64,000 nt of DNA from DATAXI01 sp963756185 (GCA_963756185.1 CAVWMS010000015.1:62001-126000); one strand, 5' to 3'. Counted from the first letter of the stretch, positions 35,247-46,105 are shown. A program made the numbers and translations. The notes: generated by a model not told the origin, from the sequence alone.

Positions 35247-38200
35247 GCGGGCGCCGCGTCTTCGAGCTGGTTCCGGGACTCGGCGGTCTTCCTCGAGAAG
35301 CGATGCGAGAGATTATCGAAGAAGATATAGATGACCGGCGTGGTATAGAGCGTGAGCAACTGGCTGAAGATAAGTCCGCCCACCATGGTGATGCCGAGCG
35401 GCCGGCGCAATTCCGAGCCGATGCCGGTGCCGCAGGCGAGCGGCAAGCCGGCCAGCAGGGCGGCCATGGTGGTCATCATGATGGGACGAAACCGAAGGAG
35501 GCAGGCGTCGTAGACCGCATCGGCGGCGTTCTTGCCCTGGTCGCGCTCGCCCTGGAGCGCGAAATCGACGATCATGATGCCGTTCTTTTTCACGATGCCG
35601 ATGAGGAGGATGAGGCCGATAATGGCGACGACGCTCAAATCCTGGTGAAACAGGATCAATGCGATAAATGCGCCGACGCCCGCGGAGGGAAGCGTCGAGA
35701 GGATGGTGATGGGGTGAACGAAGTTTTCGTAAAGGACGCCGAGCACGATGTAAACGGTCACCAAGGCCGCGAGAATGAGGATCGGCTCATTGGAAAGCGA
35801 CGCCTGGAAGGAAGCCGCGGTGCCCTGGAACCCGGCCTGGATGCTGGCCGGCATGTGCATGTCCTTCTGCAATTTTTCGACGGTCGTGAGGGCGGCGCCC
35901 AATGAGGCATCGGGGGAGAGATTGAAGGAAATGGTCGAGGCGGGGAACTGGCCCTGGTGAGTGATCGAAAGGGGCTCCGAGGTCTGTTCGAAATGGCAGA
36001 ACGCACTGAGCGGGATTTCCGTGGCCGCGGACGAGGTGGGGGAACCGACGCCGGAGGCGACCTTTGTCGAAAGGGCATTGGTGGGAGCCACCAGGGAAGT
36101 GGAGGAGGCGGTATACGGGACACCGGTAGTCAGGGCGTTCGAGCCGGCCGAGGAGGATGCGGAGGAGGCGAAGGAGGCCGTCGAACCCGCGCCGGTGGCG
36201 CCGGAGGAGGCGTTGGAGACGAGGTAAATCTTGTTGAGACTGTCCGGTGTCTCCTTGAAGAAGGGCAGCACCTCGAGCACCACGTGATACTGATTGGTCT
36301 GGGTGTACATCGTGTTGATCTGCCGCTGGCCGAAGGCGTCATACAACGTGTTGTCGATGGTGGTGGGAGCGATGCCCAGGCGCGACGCGGTAACGCGGTC
36401 GATCACCAGGTTTACGGCGCGTCCCCCGGGCTGCTGGTCCGAGGCGACCTCCTCGAACCCGGGCAATTGCTGGAGCCGCGCGACGAAACGGTTGGTCCAG
36501 GTATTGAGTTCATCCTCGTCCGGGTCCTCGAGGGTGTATTGGTATTGCGCGCGGCTCACCCGGTCATCGACCGTGATATTCTGCACGGGCAGCATGTACA
36601 AGTGGATGCCATGCACTTTGCGCAGGGCGATGCTCAACCTGTGGATCACGTCCGATGCGCTCATATTCCGCACATTGAGCGGCTTCAGGTTGATCGACAT
36701 CCTGCCGGTGTTCGGGGTCGTATTGGTGGCGTCGGCGCCGGTAAAGGAGGAGAGGCTCTCGACCGCCGGATCCTGGAGAATGACTTTGGCGAGCGCCTGC
36801 TGCCGCTGGGCCATGGCTGCGGAGCCGATGTCCGGCGGCGCCTCTGAAATGCCCTGGATGACTCCGGTATCCTGCAGCGGGAAGAATCCCTTAGGGATGA
36901 CGACGTAGAGATAAATGGTGAGGATGAGAGTGCCCAGCGCGATCAACAAGGTAACTCCCTGGAATCGGAGGACGACTTTGAGCGTTCGTCCGTAAAAGCC
37001 GATCATGCCGTCAAATGCGCGCTCCGACCCGTGCATCACCGGGTTGAGAACGCGCTGCAAGGGGTCCAGGAAGCCTTTCTGGCCCTTGGCTTTCACCATG
37101 CGCGCGGTCATCATGGGCGTGAGGGTGAGCGAAACGACGGCTGAAACCACGATGGTCACCGCGAGGGTCACGGCGAACTCCCTGAAGAGCCGGCCCACGA
37201 CGTCGCCCATGAAGAGCAGCGGGATGAGCACCGCTATCAAGGAAACGGTGAGCGACATGATCGTGAAGCCGATTTGCTCGGCGCCCTTGAGGGCGGCCTC
37301 GAGCGGGGGATCGCCCTCCTCGATGAATCGGGAAATGTTCTCGATCATCACGATGGCGTCATCGACGACGAAGCCGGTGGCGATGGTGAGCGCCATGAGC
37401 GAGAGGTTATCGATGCTGAAACCGAGGGCGAACATGGCGCCGAAGGTGCCGACGAGAGACAACGGCACCGCGACGCTGGGAATGATAGTCGCGTAGATAT
37501 TCCGGAGAAAGAGCAGGATCACCAGCACCACGAGGCCCACGCTCAAAAGGAGCTCGAACCCGGCATCGTCGATCGACGCGTTAATGGGAATGGTAAGATC
37601 GGTAAGCGTCGTGACCTGGATGCTGGCGGGGAGGGTGGCCTCGAGGGTCGGGAGCAGGTTCTTGATGTTCTTGACGACGGTGATGGTGTTGGCCCCCGGC
37701 TGGCGCTGAACGTTCACGATAACCGCCGGTGTCTCATTCATCCAGGCGGCCTGGGTCTCGTTCTCGACGCCGTCGATGATCTGGGCCACGTTGCTGAGCA
37801 TCACCGGCGCGCCGTTGCGGTAGGCGACGACGACGTTGTGGTAATCCGTGCTGGTGACCAATTGGTCGTTGGCGTCAATTTGAAAATCCTGGCGTGGCCC
37901 GTCGAAGTTGCCCTTCGCGGCGTTGACGCTGGCACTGGTGACCGCGGTACGGAGGTCCTCGAGGGTGATGCCGTAAGATAAAAGCGCTGTGGGATTGACC
38001 TGGATGCGCACAGCCGGCTTCTGGCCTCCGCTGATGGATACCAGGCCGACTCCGGCAATCTGCGATATCTTCGGCGCGAGCCGGGTGTCGACCAGATCTT
38101 CGACCTGCGAAAGCGGAAGCGCCTTGGAAGTGATGGCCAGCGTCAGTACCGGCGCATCGGCGGGATTGGTCTTGCTGTAAATCGGGGGCGCGGGAAGATT

Positions 38201-38563
38201 CGACGGAAGGACGCTTTGCGCGGCATTGACGCCGGATTGCACCTCCTCCTCGGCCACGTCGATATCGAGGTTGAGGTCGAATTGCAAAACGATGACCGAA
38301 GTGGCGCCGGAACTGATGGAGGTCATCTGGTTGAGACCCGGCAATTGGCCAAACTGGCGCTCGAGGGGGGCCGTCACGGTCGTGGCAACGACGTCAGGAC
38401 TGGCGCCCGGATAATAGGTGACGATCTGGATGGTGGGATAATCCACCTGCGGCAGCGCGGAGATGGGAAGCTGGAAGAAGGCGACAGCGCCGACCAGGAA
38501 GATTGCCACCATCAGCAACGAGGTCGCAACCGGCCGCAATATAAATGGACGAGACGGGCTCAT
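35243..38563 (-). CDS. mdtB: RND multidrug efflux permease (MdtB-like) with periplasmic insertion
   Basis: A 1106-residue RND permease: FILRPVATSLLMVAIFLVGAV, LPQVDYPTIQIVTYYPGASP, GFVVDDAIVMIENISRFIE and GIVKKNGIMIVDFALQGE. Compared with its partner it has about 55 extra residues (about 783-848) rich in Ala, Ser, Gly and Thr, between NKIYLVSN and IPLSAFCHFEQ, in the second periplasmic half near the docking region. The functional effect is unknown. It starts 18 bases after the adaptor stop at 38582 and overlaps the next permease as ATGA, which fits a single operon. Confidence 0.92.
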   Translation of the reverse strand: MSPSRPFILRPVATSLLMVAIFLVGAVAFFQLPISALPQVDYPTIQIVTYYPGASPDVVATTVTAPLERQFGQLPGLNQMTSISSGATSVIVLQFDLNLDIDVAEEEVQSGVNAAQSVLPSNLPAPPIYSKTNPADAPVLTLAITSKALPLSQVEDLVDTRLAPKISQIAGVGLVSISGGQKPAVRIQVNPTALLSYGITLEDLRTAVTSASVNAAKGNFDGPRQDFQIDANDQLVTSTDYHNVVVAYRNGAPVMLSNVAQIIDGVENETQAAWMNETPAVIVNVQRQPGANTITVVKNIKNLLPTLEATLPASIQVTTLTDLTIPINASIDDAGFELLLSVGLVVLVILLFLRNIYATIIPSVAVPLSLVGTFGAMFALGFSIDNLSLMALTIATGFVVDDAIVMIENISRFIEEGDPPLEAALKGAEQIGFTIMSLTVSLIAVLIPLLFMGDVVGRLFREFAVTLAVTIVVSAVVSLTLTPMMTARMVKAKGQKGFLDPLQRVLNPVMHGSERAFDGMIGFYGRTLKVVLRFQGVTLLIALGTLILTIYLYVVIPKGFFPLQDTGVIQGISEAPPDIGSAAMAQRQQALAKVILQDPAVESLSSFTGADATNTTPNTGRMSINLKPLNVRNMSASDVIHRLSIALRKVHGIHLYMLPVQNITVDDRVSRAQYQYTLEDPDEDELNTWTNRFVARLQQLPGFEEVASDQQPGGRAVNLVIDRVTASRLGIAPTTIDNTLYDAFGQRQINTMYTQTNQYHVVLEVLPFFKETPDSLNKIYLVSNASSGATGAGSTASFASSASSSAGSNALTTGVPYTASSTSLVAPTNALSTKVASGVGSPTSSAATEIPLSAFCHFEQTSEPLSITHQGQFPASTISFNLSPDASLGAALTTVEKLQKDMHMPASIQAGFQGTAASFQASLSNEPILILAALVTVYIVLGVLYENFVHPITILSTLPSAGVGAFIALILFHQDLSVVAIIGLILLIGIVKKNGIMIVDFALQGERDQGKNAADAVYDACLLRFRPIMMTTMAALLAGLPLACGTGIGSELRRPLGITMVGGLIFSQLLTLYTTPVIYIFFDNLSHRFSRKTAESRNQLEDAAPA

Positions 38564-38581
38564 GAGCGGCAGGCCGGCTCG

Positions 38582-40042
38582 CTAATCGGCGGACGCGGCC
38601 GCGTCCGGGGAATGGCTGCCATGAGGCGAGTGCCCCGCATGCGGGGAGCCGCCCGCGTGGGGAGACGCGCCGGCATGCGCGCCCGCGGTGCCGCCGGCGG
38701 TGGCGATGGTGACCTTGTCATTGTCCTGGAGCTTGTCGAAGCTGCTGTTGGCTACGACGTCTCCGGGATTGATGCCCTGGACCTGGGTTTGTCCGTTGTC
38801 ACTTACCCCCGGCGTCAAGTCGCGCACGTGGACGACGCCGTCGGTGACGACATAAACAAAGGAGGTCTGGCCATCCTGCTGGATGGTGGCGGTGGGGATG
38901 AGGGTGACCCCCTCGAGCTCCTGCACCAGCAGCCGTGTATTGACGAACTGGTTGGGGAAGAGGGCGAAGTCGTCGTTTTTGAAAATGGCGCGCACCTTGA
39001 CCGTGCCGGTGGTGGTGTCGATCTGGTTGTCCAAAGCGAGCACCTGTCCCTCGGCGAGTTTGGTCTGGCCGGAGCGGTCATAAGCCTCGACCGAAAGCGT
39101 GGCGCCCTTGCGAAGCTGGGCCTCGACGGGGCTCAAACTGTCTTCGGGGATGGTGAAGACCACCGTGATCGGCTGCCTTTGCAGCAGCACCAGCAGCGGG
39201 TTTGAGCTGCTGCTTCCACCCGCGCCGCCGGTGACGAGGTTGCCCGGATCCACCAGCCGCAGCCCCACGATTCCGGCAAAGGGAGCGGTGATGTGGCAGT
39301 AGTCCACCTGCACCTGGTCGTATTGCACGACGCCCTGGTCGAATCTCACGGTGCCCTGGTCCTGGGCGACGATCTTTTGCTGATCGTCGAGCGTCTGCTT
39401 GGCCACGGCGTTGCGCGACCAGGCGTCCTGGTAGCGAGTCAGGTCCATCTGCGCCTGCGCGAGCACGTTTTCATCGCGCTCGAGGGTGCCCTGGGCCTGC
39501 TCGAGGGTCGCTTCATACTGACGCGAATCGATATCGACCAGCGGGTCTCCCTTGTTCACGGACTGGCCTTCGGTGAAAGCCACGTTTGTGACAACACCGG
39601 TCACCTGGCTGGTGATCGAGGCCGTATATATGGGCGTGACGGTGCCAATGGCATCGAGATAGACGCCGATGTTCCCCTTTTTTGCCGTGGTGGTGACGAT
39701 GGTCACCGGGGCGGTTTGACGCCCGCCGGCCGCCTTCTTGGGGCCAAGGACGAGATACAATCCTGCGGCACAGAGCAGAATGATTACCAATACAACGAAC
39801 CACGGCAACCATGAGTGCCGTTTTCGGGTTCGGTAGGAGTATGGGGTGGGGGCAACGGGGCTGGACTTGGGTTCGGTATCGATAGCGTAACTTCTGCCGC
39901 AAGAATTTTCAGAGTCAACGGGAAAAGCGGCGGTGTTCTCTATTGGCTGACCTAAGTATAATTGCTTATTCTGGAGTGGTTTGCGCGCATCTGATACATT
40001 GTAGTACGGTGAATTGCGGAGATCGGAGCTAGGTTCGTCCAT
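38582..40042 (-). CDS. mdtA: RND periplasmic adaptor (membrane fusion protein, MdtA-like)
   Basis: A 486-residue adaptor linking the permeases to the outer-membrane channel. The membrane anchor lies near residues 78-98 (WLPWFVVLVIILLCAAGLYLV) after a long hydrophilic N-terminus. The lipoyl/coiled-coil part shows AIGTVTPIYTASITSQVTGV, LVDIDSRQYEATLEQAQ and ITAPFAGIVGLRLVDPGNLV; the beta-barrel part has IKVRAIFKNDD-like strands. The C-terminus ends in a His/Ser/Pro tail (SPHAGGSPHAGHSPHG). The start at 40042 is the first of the frame and may be too far upstream. First gene of the efflux operon. Confidence 0.9.
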   Translation of the reverse strand: MDEPSSDLRNSPYYNVSDARKPLQNKQLYLGQPIENTAAFPVDSENSCGRSYAIDTEPKSSPVAPTPYSYRTRKRHSWLPWFVVLVIILLCAAGLYLVLGPKKAAGGRQTAPVTIVTTTAKKGNIGVYLDAIGTVTPIYTASITSQVTGVVTNVAFTEGQSVNKGDPLVDIDSRQYEATLEQAQGTLERDENVLAQAQMDLTRYQDAWSRNAVAKQTLDDQQKIVAQDQGTVRFDQGVVQYDQVQVDYCHITAPFAGIVGLRLVDPGNLVTGGAGGSSSSNPLLVLLQRQPITVVFTIPEDSLSPVEAQLRKGATLSVEAYDRSGQTKLAEGQVLALDNQIDTTTGTVKVRAIFKNDDFALFPNQFVNTRLLVQELEGVTLIPTATIQQDGQTSFVYVVTDGVVHVRDLTPGVSDNGQTQVQGINPGDVVANSSFDKLQDNDKVTIATAGGTAGAHAGASPHAGGSPHAGHSPHGSHSPDAAASAD

Positions 40043-40506
40043 GGCGGCGCAAAAGCAGACGGAGGAGCGCCGATTTTTAATCGAAATAACTGCATCCGAT
40101 TTGGTCGCTTAGCGTGGTGAATTTTTTGGCTATGCGGGATTGGTTTTTGCGAATGGGCGAGGAGCGTGGGGACATGCGTTTTATCGGCCAGGCGATGCCT
40201 CGGCGAGGCGAGATATCCGTTATAGCCGTTTACAGCCATTCGATACCGGGTTCCGAGCTTCCTGCATCAGGGAGCGAAGCCGATCCGAACGCCGCCTCTG
40301 CCGCACTGCTCGTCGGAATGAACGGGAAAAGGGGCCCTGCTCGCCCTACACATTTTTGTATAGGTAATTCTACGTATTATGGCGTTCTCCCCTCCCAGGG
40401 AGCCGGAACCGGCGGCGTCCCGTGCGCCCCTTCCAGCCTGCTGCCCCCCCTCTCTCGTTGACACCCCCTATTGCACCGGCGAAGGTCCGGTTTTACGGAC
40501 CCCCTC
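40043..40506. other. Spacer between efflux operon and lyase-like gene
   Basis: A 464-bp divergent spacer. No gene is convincing. An AT-rich island near 40350-40382 (tttttgtataggtaattct) just upstream of the lyase-like gene could hold its promoter, and the efflux operon promoter should be at the left end, but no clear -35/-10 pair can be named. Confidence 0.4.
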
Positions 40507-43500
40507 TTGAACCTCTCGAAGACACGCTTCATTTTGCTCTTTTTTGCCATGGCTGCGACCAGCCACGGAACCGTTTACTTCCAGAATACGGGCAATCTGA
40601 TCGGCTGGAGCAACACGTCGACCCAGGCAAATTGCTACCTCTCGGTCGTCAGCACCCCTTCCTATTCGGGGACCGACGGGTCGATTCAGGCGCAGTGCAA
40701 CTACACGGTCTCGGGTGTCCGATACCATGCGGAGCCGACGATCTATGGCACATGGAACCAGGGGACCACTTACTTTGGTTACGCCCTCTATCTCCCGACC
40801 ACCTGGGATTTCAGCGGCTCGCAACGCAATGTAACCGAGCAATACGGCACCGAGATGAATAACTCGGTGATCAATCCCGATTACTATCAGGCGTGGGTCG
40901 GCGGCGGCAATGCGAGCGGTTACCAATTCAGCGCGATCACCAGCGCCGGGGATGAAAACAGCGGCACCATGACATCCGGGGCGTGGCATACGATTGTCAC
41001 AGCCGTCACTTATGGCGCGGGAGGCAATGTCACCGTGTGGTTTGACGGCAGTCTGGCATGGTCCGTGGATGGCAACATCAGTGGCGGCGGCGGAGGTAAT
41101 CCTTACGGGCTCTGGGCGGTCGGACTGTATGAAGCCGATTGGGATGGTGGGAACGAAGGTCCGCAAGCGCAGCGGACGCTCTACGATGCCGCCATGACGA
41201 TCGCTTCCAGCTATGACGAGGCAAATCCGATCCCGGCGCAATTCATCCTTACCAGCACCACTACAGCTCAAAGCGTCCTTGCCGGTACCGCAGCCGGCGC
41301 GAACCTCAATATCGCCGCCCAGAATGGCTTTACGGGCGCCGTCGGGTTTTCGACCCTGGGTCTTCCGTTGAACACGAGCGCCTCGTTCACCCCGTCGACG
41401 GTCACGACCAACGGCACGACGGCCATGGCCCTGACCACCGGCACTGCCACCCCCAGCGGGCCGTACACGGTCCTGGTCTCCGCCACGAGCAGTTCATTTA
41501 ACGATAACTACTTCTTCAATATCATCGTCAATACGTTGCCGGATATCCTGGTGACCGAGAATCAGAGCGCCACCCAGACTTTTTCGCTTGGAAATCTCGG
41601 CTCGACTCCCGCCGCTTCATTGCAAGTCACGGCTACTTCGTCGAATCTGACCCTCGTCCCCGCCACCGGGCTGGCGGTGAGCGGCACCGGCTTGAGCCGC
41701 ACTGTCACCATCACCCCTGCCGCGAGCCAGAGCGGCACATCGAGGATCACCGTCAACGTCAGCAATGGCTCGACCTCGACCGCCCAACGTTTCTATTTCG
41801 CCGTTAACCCCTCCTATACTCCGCCCAGTATCTCGCCGATCGCCAATCAGATCGTTGACGAAGGCAGCTCGCCTAATCCGCTAACCATTTCTGTTAGCGA
41901 TTTGCAAACTACGGGGACGCTGGCCGTATCAGCGACTTCTTCAAACACCTCGCTTCTTCCAAACTCCGGCGTCTCCCTTTCTTACGTCTCCAGTCCCTGG
42001 ACGAGCGCGGATCTGGGCACTGTGACCGTCAATGGCACGACCGATATGGGCGAGAGTGTCACCGTCCAAGCCAGCGGCACCGATATCTGGAATACCACCG
42101 ACTCGGGACGCGTCGTTTACGATTCGATGAGCGGCGACGGGCAGATCCAGGCCCGCGTCGATAGCGTCCAGCCCGTGAATGTCTGGTCCAAGGCCGGCGT
42201 GATGATGCGCACCAGCGGCAGCGACGCCTCGTGCCCCAATGCCTACATGCTTGTGAGCGCCAGCAATGGTGTTGCGTTCCAGATCCGCTCCTCGGAAAAC
42301 GCGTCCACGGTGCAAGTGGGCGGCGTCTCCGGAATCACCGCTCCCTGCTGGGTGCGCGTCGTCAAGAGCGGGGGCACATTCTCCGGTTATTACGCGGAGG
42401 ACGATGGCGGCCAGCCCGGCACATGGATCCAGGTCGGCACATCCGGCACCGCAAACCTCGGCTCCTCCTTCGTCACGGGTCTGGCCTCGACCGCGCACAC
42501 CACCGGCGCACTTTGCACCACCGTCTACGATCACATCAGCGGCGAGCCGAATTACACTCTCTCGATCACCCCCAATACAAATGTCACCGGCACTTCCACT
42601 GTCACCGTGTCGGCCAATGACGGGACGGGAAGCAGCACCGAATCCTTCGTGCTTGCGGTCAATCCTCCTCCGCAGATTTCCTCCTTCGATGATTACACCG
42701 TCGCTCTTGGCGGCACTGCCGGACCGCTCGCATTCACCGTGCTCCCGTCCGCGGACGCTTACGATCCGCTGACCGTCACCGTCAGCTCCTCGAATACCGC
42801 GCTGGTGCCGCTCGGCGACATCGTTGTCTCCTCCGCATCCGATCCGTGGTTCAACATGGACCTCGGTCAGCCGGGCTATACCGGCAGTAGTTTGCCGGGT
42901 GATATCTTCACCATCGTTGGGAGCGGCTCCGACTTCTACAATACGCAGGACCAGGGCCAGTATATTTACCAGCCGGCCACCGGCAATGGCGAGATCATGG
43001 CGCGCGTCACGAGCTTGCAGCCGGTTAATGTCTGGTCCAAGGCGGCCCTTATGATGCGCTCAGGCACCGCCGCCAATGCCAGCGACGTCTATGTTCTCGT
43101 GAGCGCCAGCAACGGAGTGGCCCTCCAGTACCGCTCCACCACAGGCGGCTCTGCCGCGCAGAATGCCCAAATCACCGGCATTGCCGCGCCGTGCTGGCTG
43201 CAATTGGTCAAGAGCGGCACCGATTTTACCGGCTATTACGCGGAGGATGATAACGGCGTCCCCGGGACGTGGGTCGAAGTCGGGGGCACGCTCGGCATCA
43301 ATCTCGGCCTCGAGTTACTACGCGGGCCTCGGCGTGACTTCGCACGATTATGGCGTCCCCTGCACCGCGACCTTCGACAATGTCAGCGGCCCAGCGAACG
43401 TCGGCGGCAACGAATCCCTGACCATTTACACCGTCCCGAACATAACTGGCTCCTCCGCCATCACCCTCACCGTCAGCGACGGCGTCGAGACCGCCAGCAG

Positions 43501-43939
43501 CCTCTTCAACATCTTCACCACCCCGAGCGCCGTCCAATCCTGGCGCATCCAATACTTCGGCACATCCCTCGATTCCGGCTCCGCCGCAGATACGGCCAAT
43601 CCCGCCGGTGATGGCGTTTGCAATCTGGTCAAATACGCCCTGGGAATGAATCCCGATGTCAATTCCGTAGCGGGCCTGCCCGTGATGTCGGTTTCCGGCG
43701 GGCATCTTGGATTGCAATTCGACCGCAACTTATCCGCCACTGATGTCACTTACACTGTCGAAGCCTCGACCAATCTGACCAGTTGGACTCCCATTGCAAC
43801 CCGATCCGCCGGCTCCTCGACGTGGACCCAGTCCGGCGCGACCGTCACCGATAACAACGGCGACGTCACTGTCCTCGACAGCACCGCAATCTCATCCCAA
43901 CCGATCCTTTTCCTCGAGCTGGTCGTCACGGGGCCTTAA
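40507..43939 (+). pseudogene. Large secreted polysaccharide lyase-like protein, frameshifted
   Basis: A secreted protein of about 1140 residues if repaired. After a signal-like stretch (MNLSKTRFILLFFAMAATSHG) comes a beta-jelly-roll part with YHAEPTIYGTWNQGTTYFGY and PDYYQAWVGG, resembling PF14099/PL20 polysaccharide lyases. Ig-like domains follow, then two copies of a DUF1349-like lectin fold (MMRTSGSDASCPNAYMLVSA, MMRSGTAANASDVYVLVSAS), and a C-terminus with YTVEASTNLTSWTP, a Verrucomicrobial type. At 43308-43309 an extra C in ggcctcgag breaks the frame; dropping it joins LGSSYYAGLGV in line with the other copy. The start is TTG at 40507 or 40471. Real lesion or sequencing error is open. 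Confidence 0.7.
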
Positions 43940-45089
43940 CCGCGTTTGTCGCGTTAATTGCGCCGCCCGTATCGTTCCCCGGGATCGCCTCTTCCATCGC
44001 CTTCTCGTCGATTGCCACCGGGTGAGCGCTGCGCAGCCCTTGCAGATATTGCGCCCGCACATGTTCCCGCAAATCGTCCACATAATTATTCTCGATCCTC
44101 TGGTACGCGGTTGCATACGGCACCACCTGTTCCTTCCCGTTTGCATCCTTGTAAGTATAACGATCCTTCAAATGCTGCTGGTACCATTGCTTCACCCGCC
44201 CTTCCTCACCCGGCTCCCTTGCCAACTGCGCCGCCTGCGCCGCTATCTCATTCAGCACATACATCCGGCAGAGTTTGTTCCTGTTCAATTGCAGCTTCTC
44301 GATCACGATTGGCGCATCCTCCAATCCGCGCGCCTGCGCCTCCTCGTTCAATAGCCGATCTTCGAGCATTTGCTCGAGCATTTGCTCCACCCCGTCATGC
44401 GTTAGCAAATTTGGACGCCGCTCCTGCGGCAATTTCATATAGAACGCCAATAGGTCCCCGGTAGTCACAACCCCACCCTTCCACTCCGCAAAGACCGCAC
44501 CACCCACCCCCGGCGGCAGCTTCGACAAATCCGGATTCGACGGACCCTTCAGCAACTCTTTGACCTGGCCATAAGCCTCATTCGACACCGTAATATCCGT
44601 TTGATTGAAAAGCCGATCGCACAACTCCTTGTAAATTCGATCAAAGTCCGCCGCCGTCTTCGCCTTCCCCTTCACCGTCTCATTCACCAGCGTCTCCCGC
44701 ATCAGCATCCCCTTCGTGATCTCCAACAAATGCGCGATGAAAGGCGTCTGATCCGCCTTCTGCTGATACCCCTCCCACATCAACAAATGTTCATCGACGA
44801 GCCTGTCCAGGTTCGCCCGCTTCTGTTCCGTCGTCAATGTTCTCGGCCGCTTGCTTTCATCCCCGTTTGGCGGCGGCATGGCTTGCACAAAAGCCCGAAA
44901 CTCGCTTGCCGGAATCTCGATCCCACAATCCTTAACCGATGCCACCACCGGATTGGTCCCCGACACCGGCGTAAAATCATACAACCGGTAAACCCCGCCA
45001 CCGCCCTCCGCCCCCCAACAGCAACCCAGCCCCGTCAAAAGCAGCACAACGACACAAATAAACCGCCTCGGCCTTCGCGACTTACTCAT
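43926..45089 (-). CDS. SurA-like periplasmic chaperone (no clear PPIase domain)
   Basis: A 387-residue protein with a signal peptide (RRFICVVVLLLTGLGCCWG). The body resembles the N-terminal helical part of SurA/PpiC-type chaperones, e.g. LDRLVDEHLLMWEGYQQKADQ and EQMLEDRLLNEEAQARGL, with a C-terminal helical end; a parvulin core is not evident. It may help fold outer-membrane proteins. Its start overlaps the end of the NlpC/P60 gene by four bases, so both are made from one message. The 3' end overlaps the frame of the lyase-like gene by a few bases. Confidence 0.65.
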   Translation of the reverse strand: MSKSRRPRRFICVVVLLLTGLGCCWGAEGGGGVYRLYDFTPVSGTNPVVASVKDCGIEIPASEFRAFVQAMPPPNGDESKRPRTLTTEQKRANLDRLVDEHLLMWEGYQQKADQTPFIAHLLEITKGMLMRETLVNETVKGKAKTAADFDRIYKELCDRLFNQTDITVSNEAYGQVKELLKGPSNPDLSKLPPGVGGAVFAEWKGGVVTTGDLLAFYMKLPQERRPNLLTHDGVEQMLEQMLEDRLLNEEAQARGLEDAPIVIEKLQLNRNKLCRMYVLNEIAAQAAQLAREPGEEGRVKQWYQQHLKDRYTYKDANGKEQVVPYATAYQRIENNYVDDLREHVRAQYLQGLRSAHPVAIDEKAMEEAIPGNDTGGAINATNAVKAP

Positions 45090-46033
45090 TGTACCGTGGT
45101 TATGGGTTGGAACCCCGGAATTGCCCCATACCCTATGAATTGCGGCGCTGCGCGCCCTGAGGACGGACTTGCCGGCGGCGCAGCCTTGAAATCAAAGACA
45201 CTTACTCCCCAACGCCGGAGCCCGTGATAAGTCCTGCCGTCCGAAGATCCAACCATCACGCGATTGCCGGTCTCCTTTTCGCGCCCCAGATAAATCATCG
45301 TATGGGTGACGGGCGGATCACGATCCGATTCATAGGTGTTGCTCCAGAACAGCAGATCTCCCGGCTTCAACTCATCCATCTCAAACCCATCCAGGCTCCG
45401 GCTAATCACGGCCCGGAACAGCTCGGCCTTCCGTAGCCACGCATACTGCCCGCCGGCGTCGCGCGGCACGTCCTTCAGCCCCGCCTGCGTCAGGACGTAG
45501 TAAACGAACCCCGAGCAATCCATTCCACCATTCGCCGGATCTGCCGAGGAATAAGTATAAGTCAGGTTTTGCCGTGTAAGTGCCAGCGAGGCCTTAATCA
45601 AAGCCTGGATTTTCGCGGGCTGCTGCGAAAAATCCTCTAATTGATCGGTATCGAGAGTGGCATCCGGTGCGACAGAGGGTCGGGGCTTCGGGGTTTCCAA
45701 ACCGAGGGCCGTCCCGTCCGTTTGCCCGGGCGAAGGAGTTGGTTTCCCGGCCGGACTCGCGTCGGAAGAGTCCTCCGAATCCCCGAAACGATGATGTTTC
45801 CTTCCCGCGGGCGTGGCATCCGCTTCGGACTCCTCTTTGCCGGCGCTCGGCGTTGGCGAAGCTGTTGGAGAGCCCTTCGCATGGTGGTGATGGTGCGCGG
45901 GAGAGGGACTCGGGGTGGCAGAGACCTCGGCGGCTCCGGAATCATCGGCCGCGTTGCTCCGTTCGGCCGGCAGCGCCCACGCCAACGCGGCGAGCGCTCC
46001 AGTCACGGCCATAAATCGAATAAAATGTCTCAC
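45086..46033 (-). CDS. NlpC/P60-family peptidoglycan endopeptidase, secreted
   Basis: A 315-residue secreted protein. A signal peptide (FMAVTGALAALAWALPAE) is followed by a long Ser/Pro/His linker with a native HHHHH run (residues about 30-110). The C-terminal NlpC/P60 domain has the Cys nucleophile in NGGMDCSGFVYYVLTQAG, the His in PVTHTMIYLGRE and a GDLLFWSN turn. NlpC/P60 enzymes cut the D-Glu-mDAP bond in peptidoglycan. It starts with ATG at 46033 and overlaps the downstream SurA-like gene by ATGA. Confidence 0.85.
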   Translation of the reverse strand: MRHFIRFMAVTGALAALAWALPAERSNAADDSGAAEVSATPSPSPAHHHHHAKGSPTASPTPSAGKEESEADATPAGRKHHRFGDSEDSSDASPAGKPTPSPGQTDGTALGLETPKPRPSVAPDATLDTDQLEDFSQQPAKIQALIKASLALTRQNLTYTYSSADPANGGMDCSGFVYYVLTQAGLKDVPRDAGGQYAWLRKAELFRAVISRSLDGFEMDELKPGDLLFWSNTYESDRDPPVTHTMIYLGREKETGNRVMVGSSDGRTYHGLRRWGVSVFDFKAAPPASPSSGRAAPQFIGYGAIPGFQPITTVQ

Positions 46034-46105
46034 AAATCAGGCTTCGCGTTGCCGCCCGGCGATGGATGCTGACGACACCGCTGCAAGGCCCAACGGCGCC
46101 CCGCG

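Noticed and set aside
40349..40382. AT-rich word near tacgtattat as a LuxR-type operator
   Set aside because: No clear dyad symmetry and no regulator nearby; only noted as an AT-rich island.
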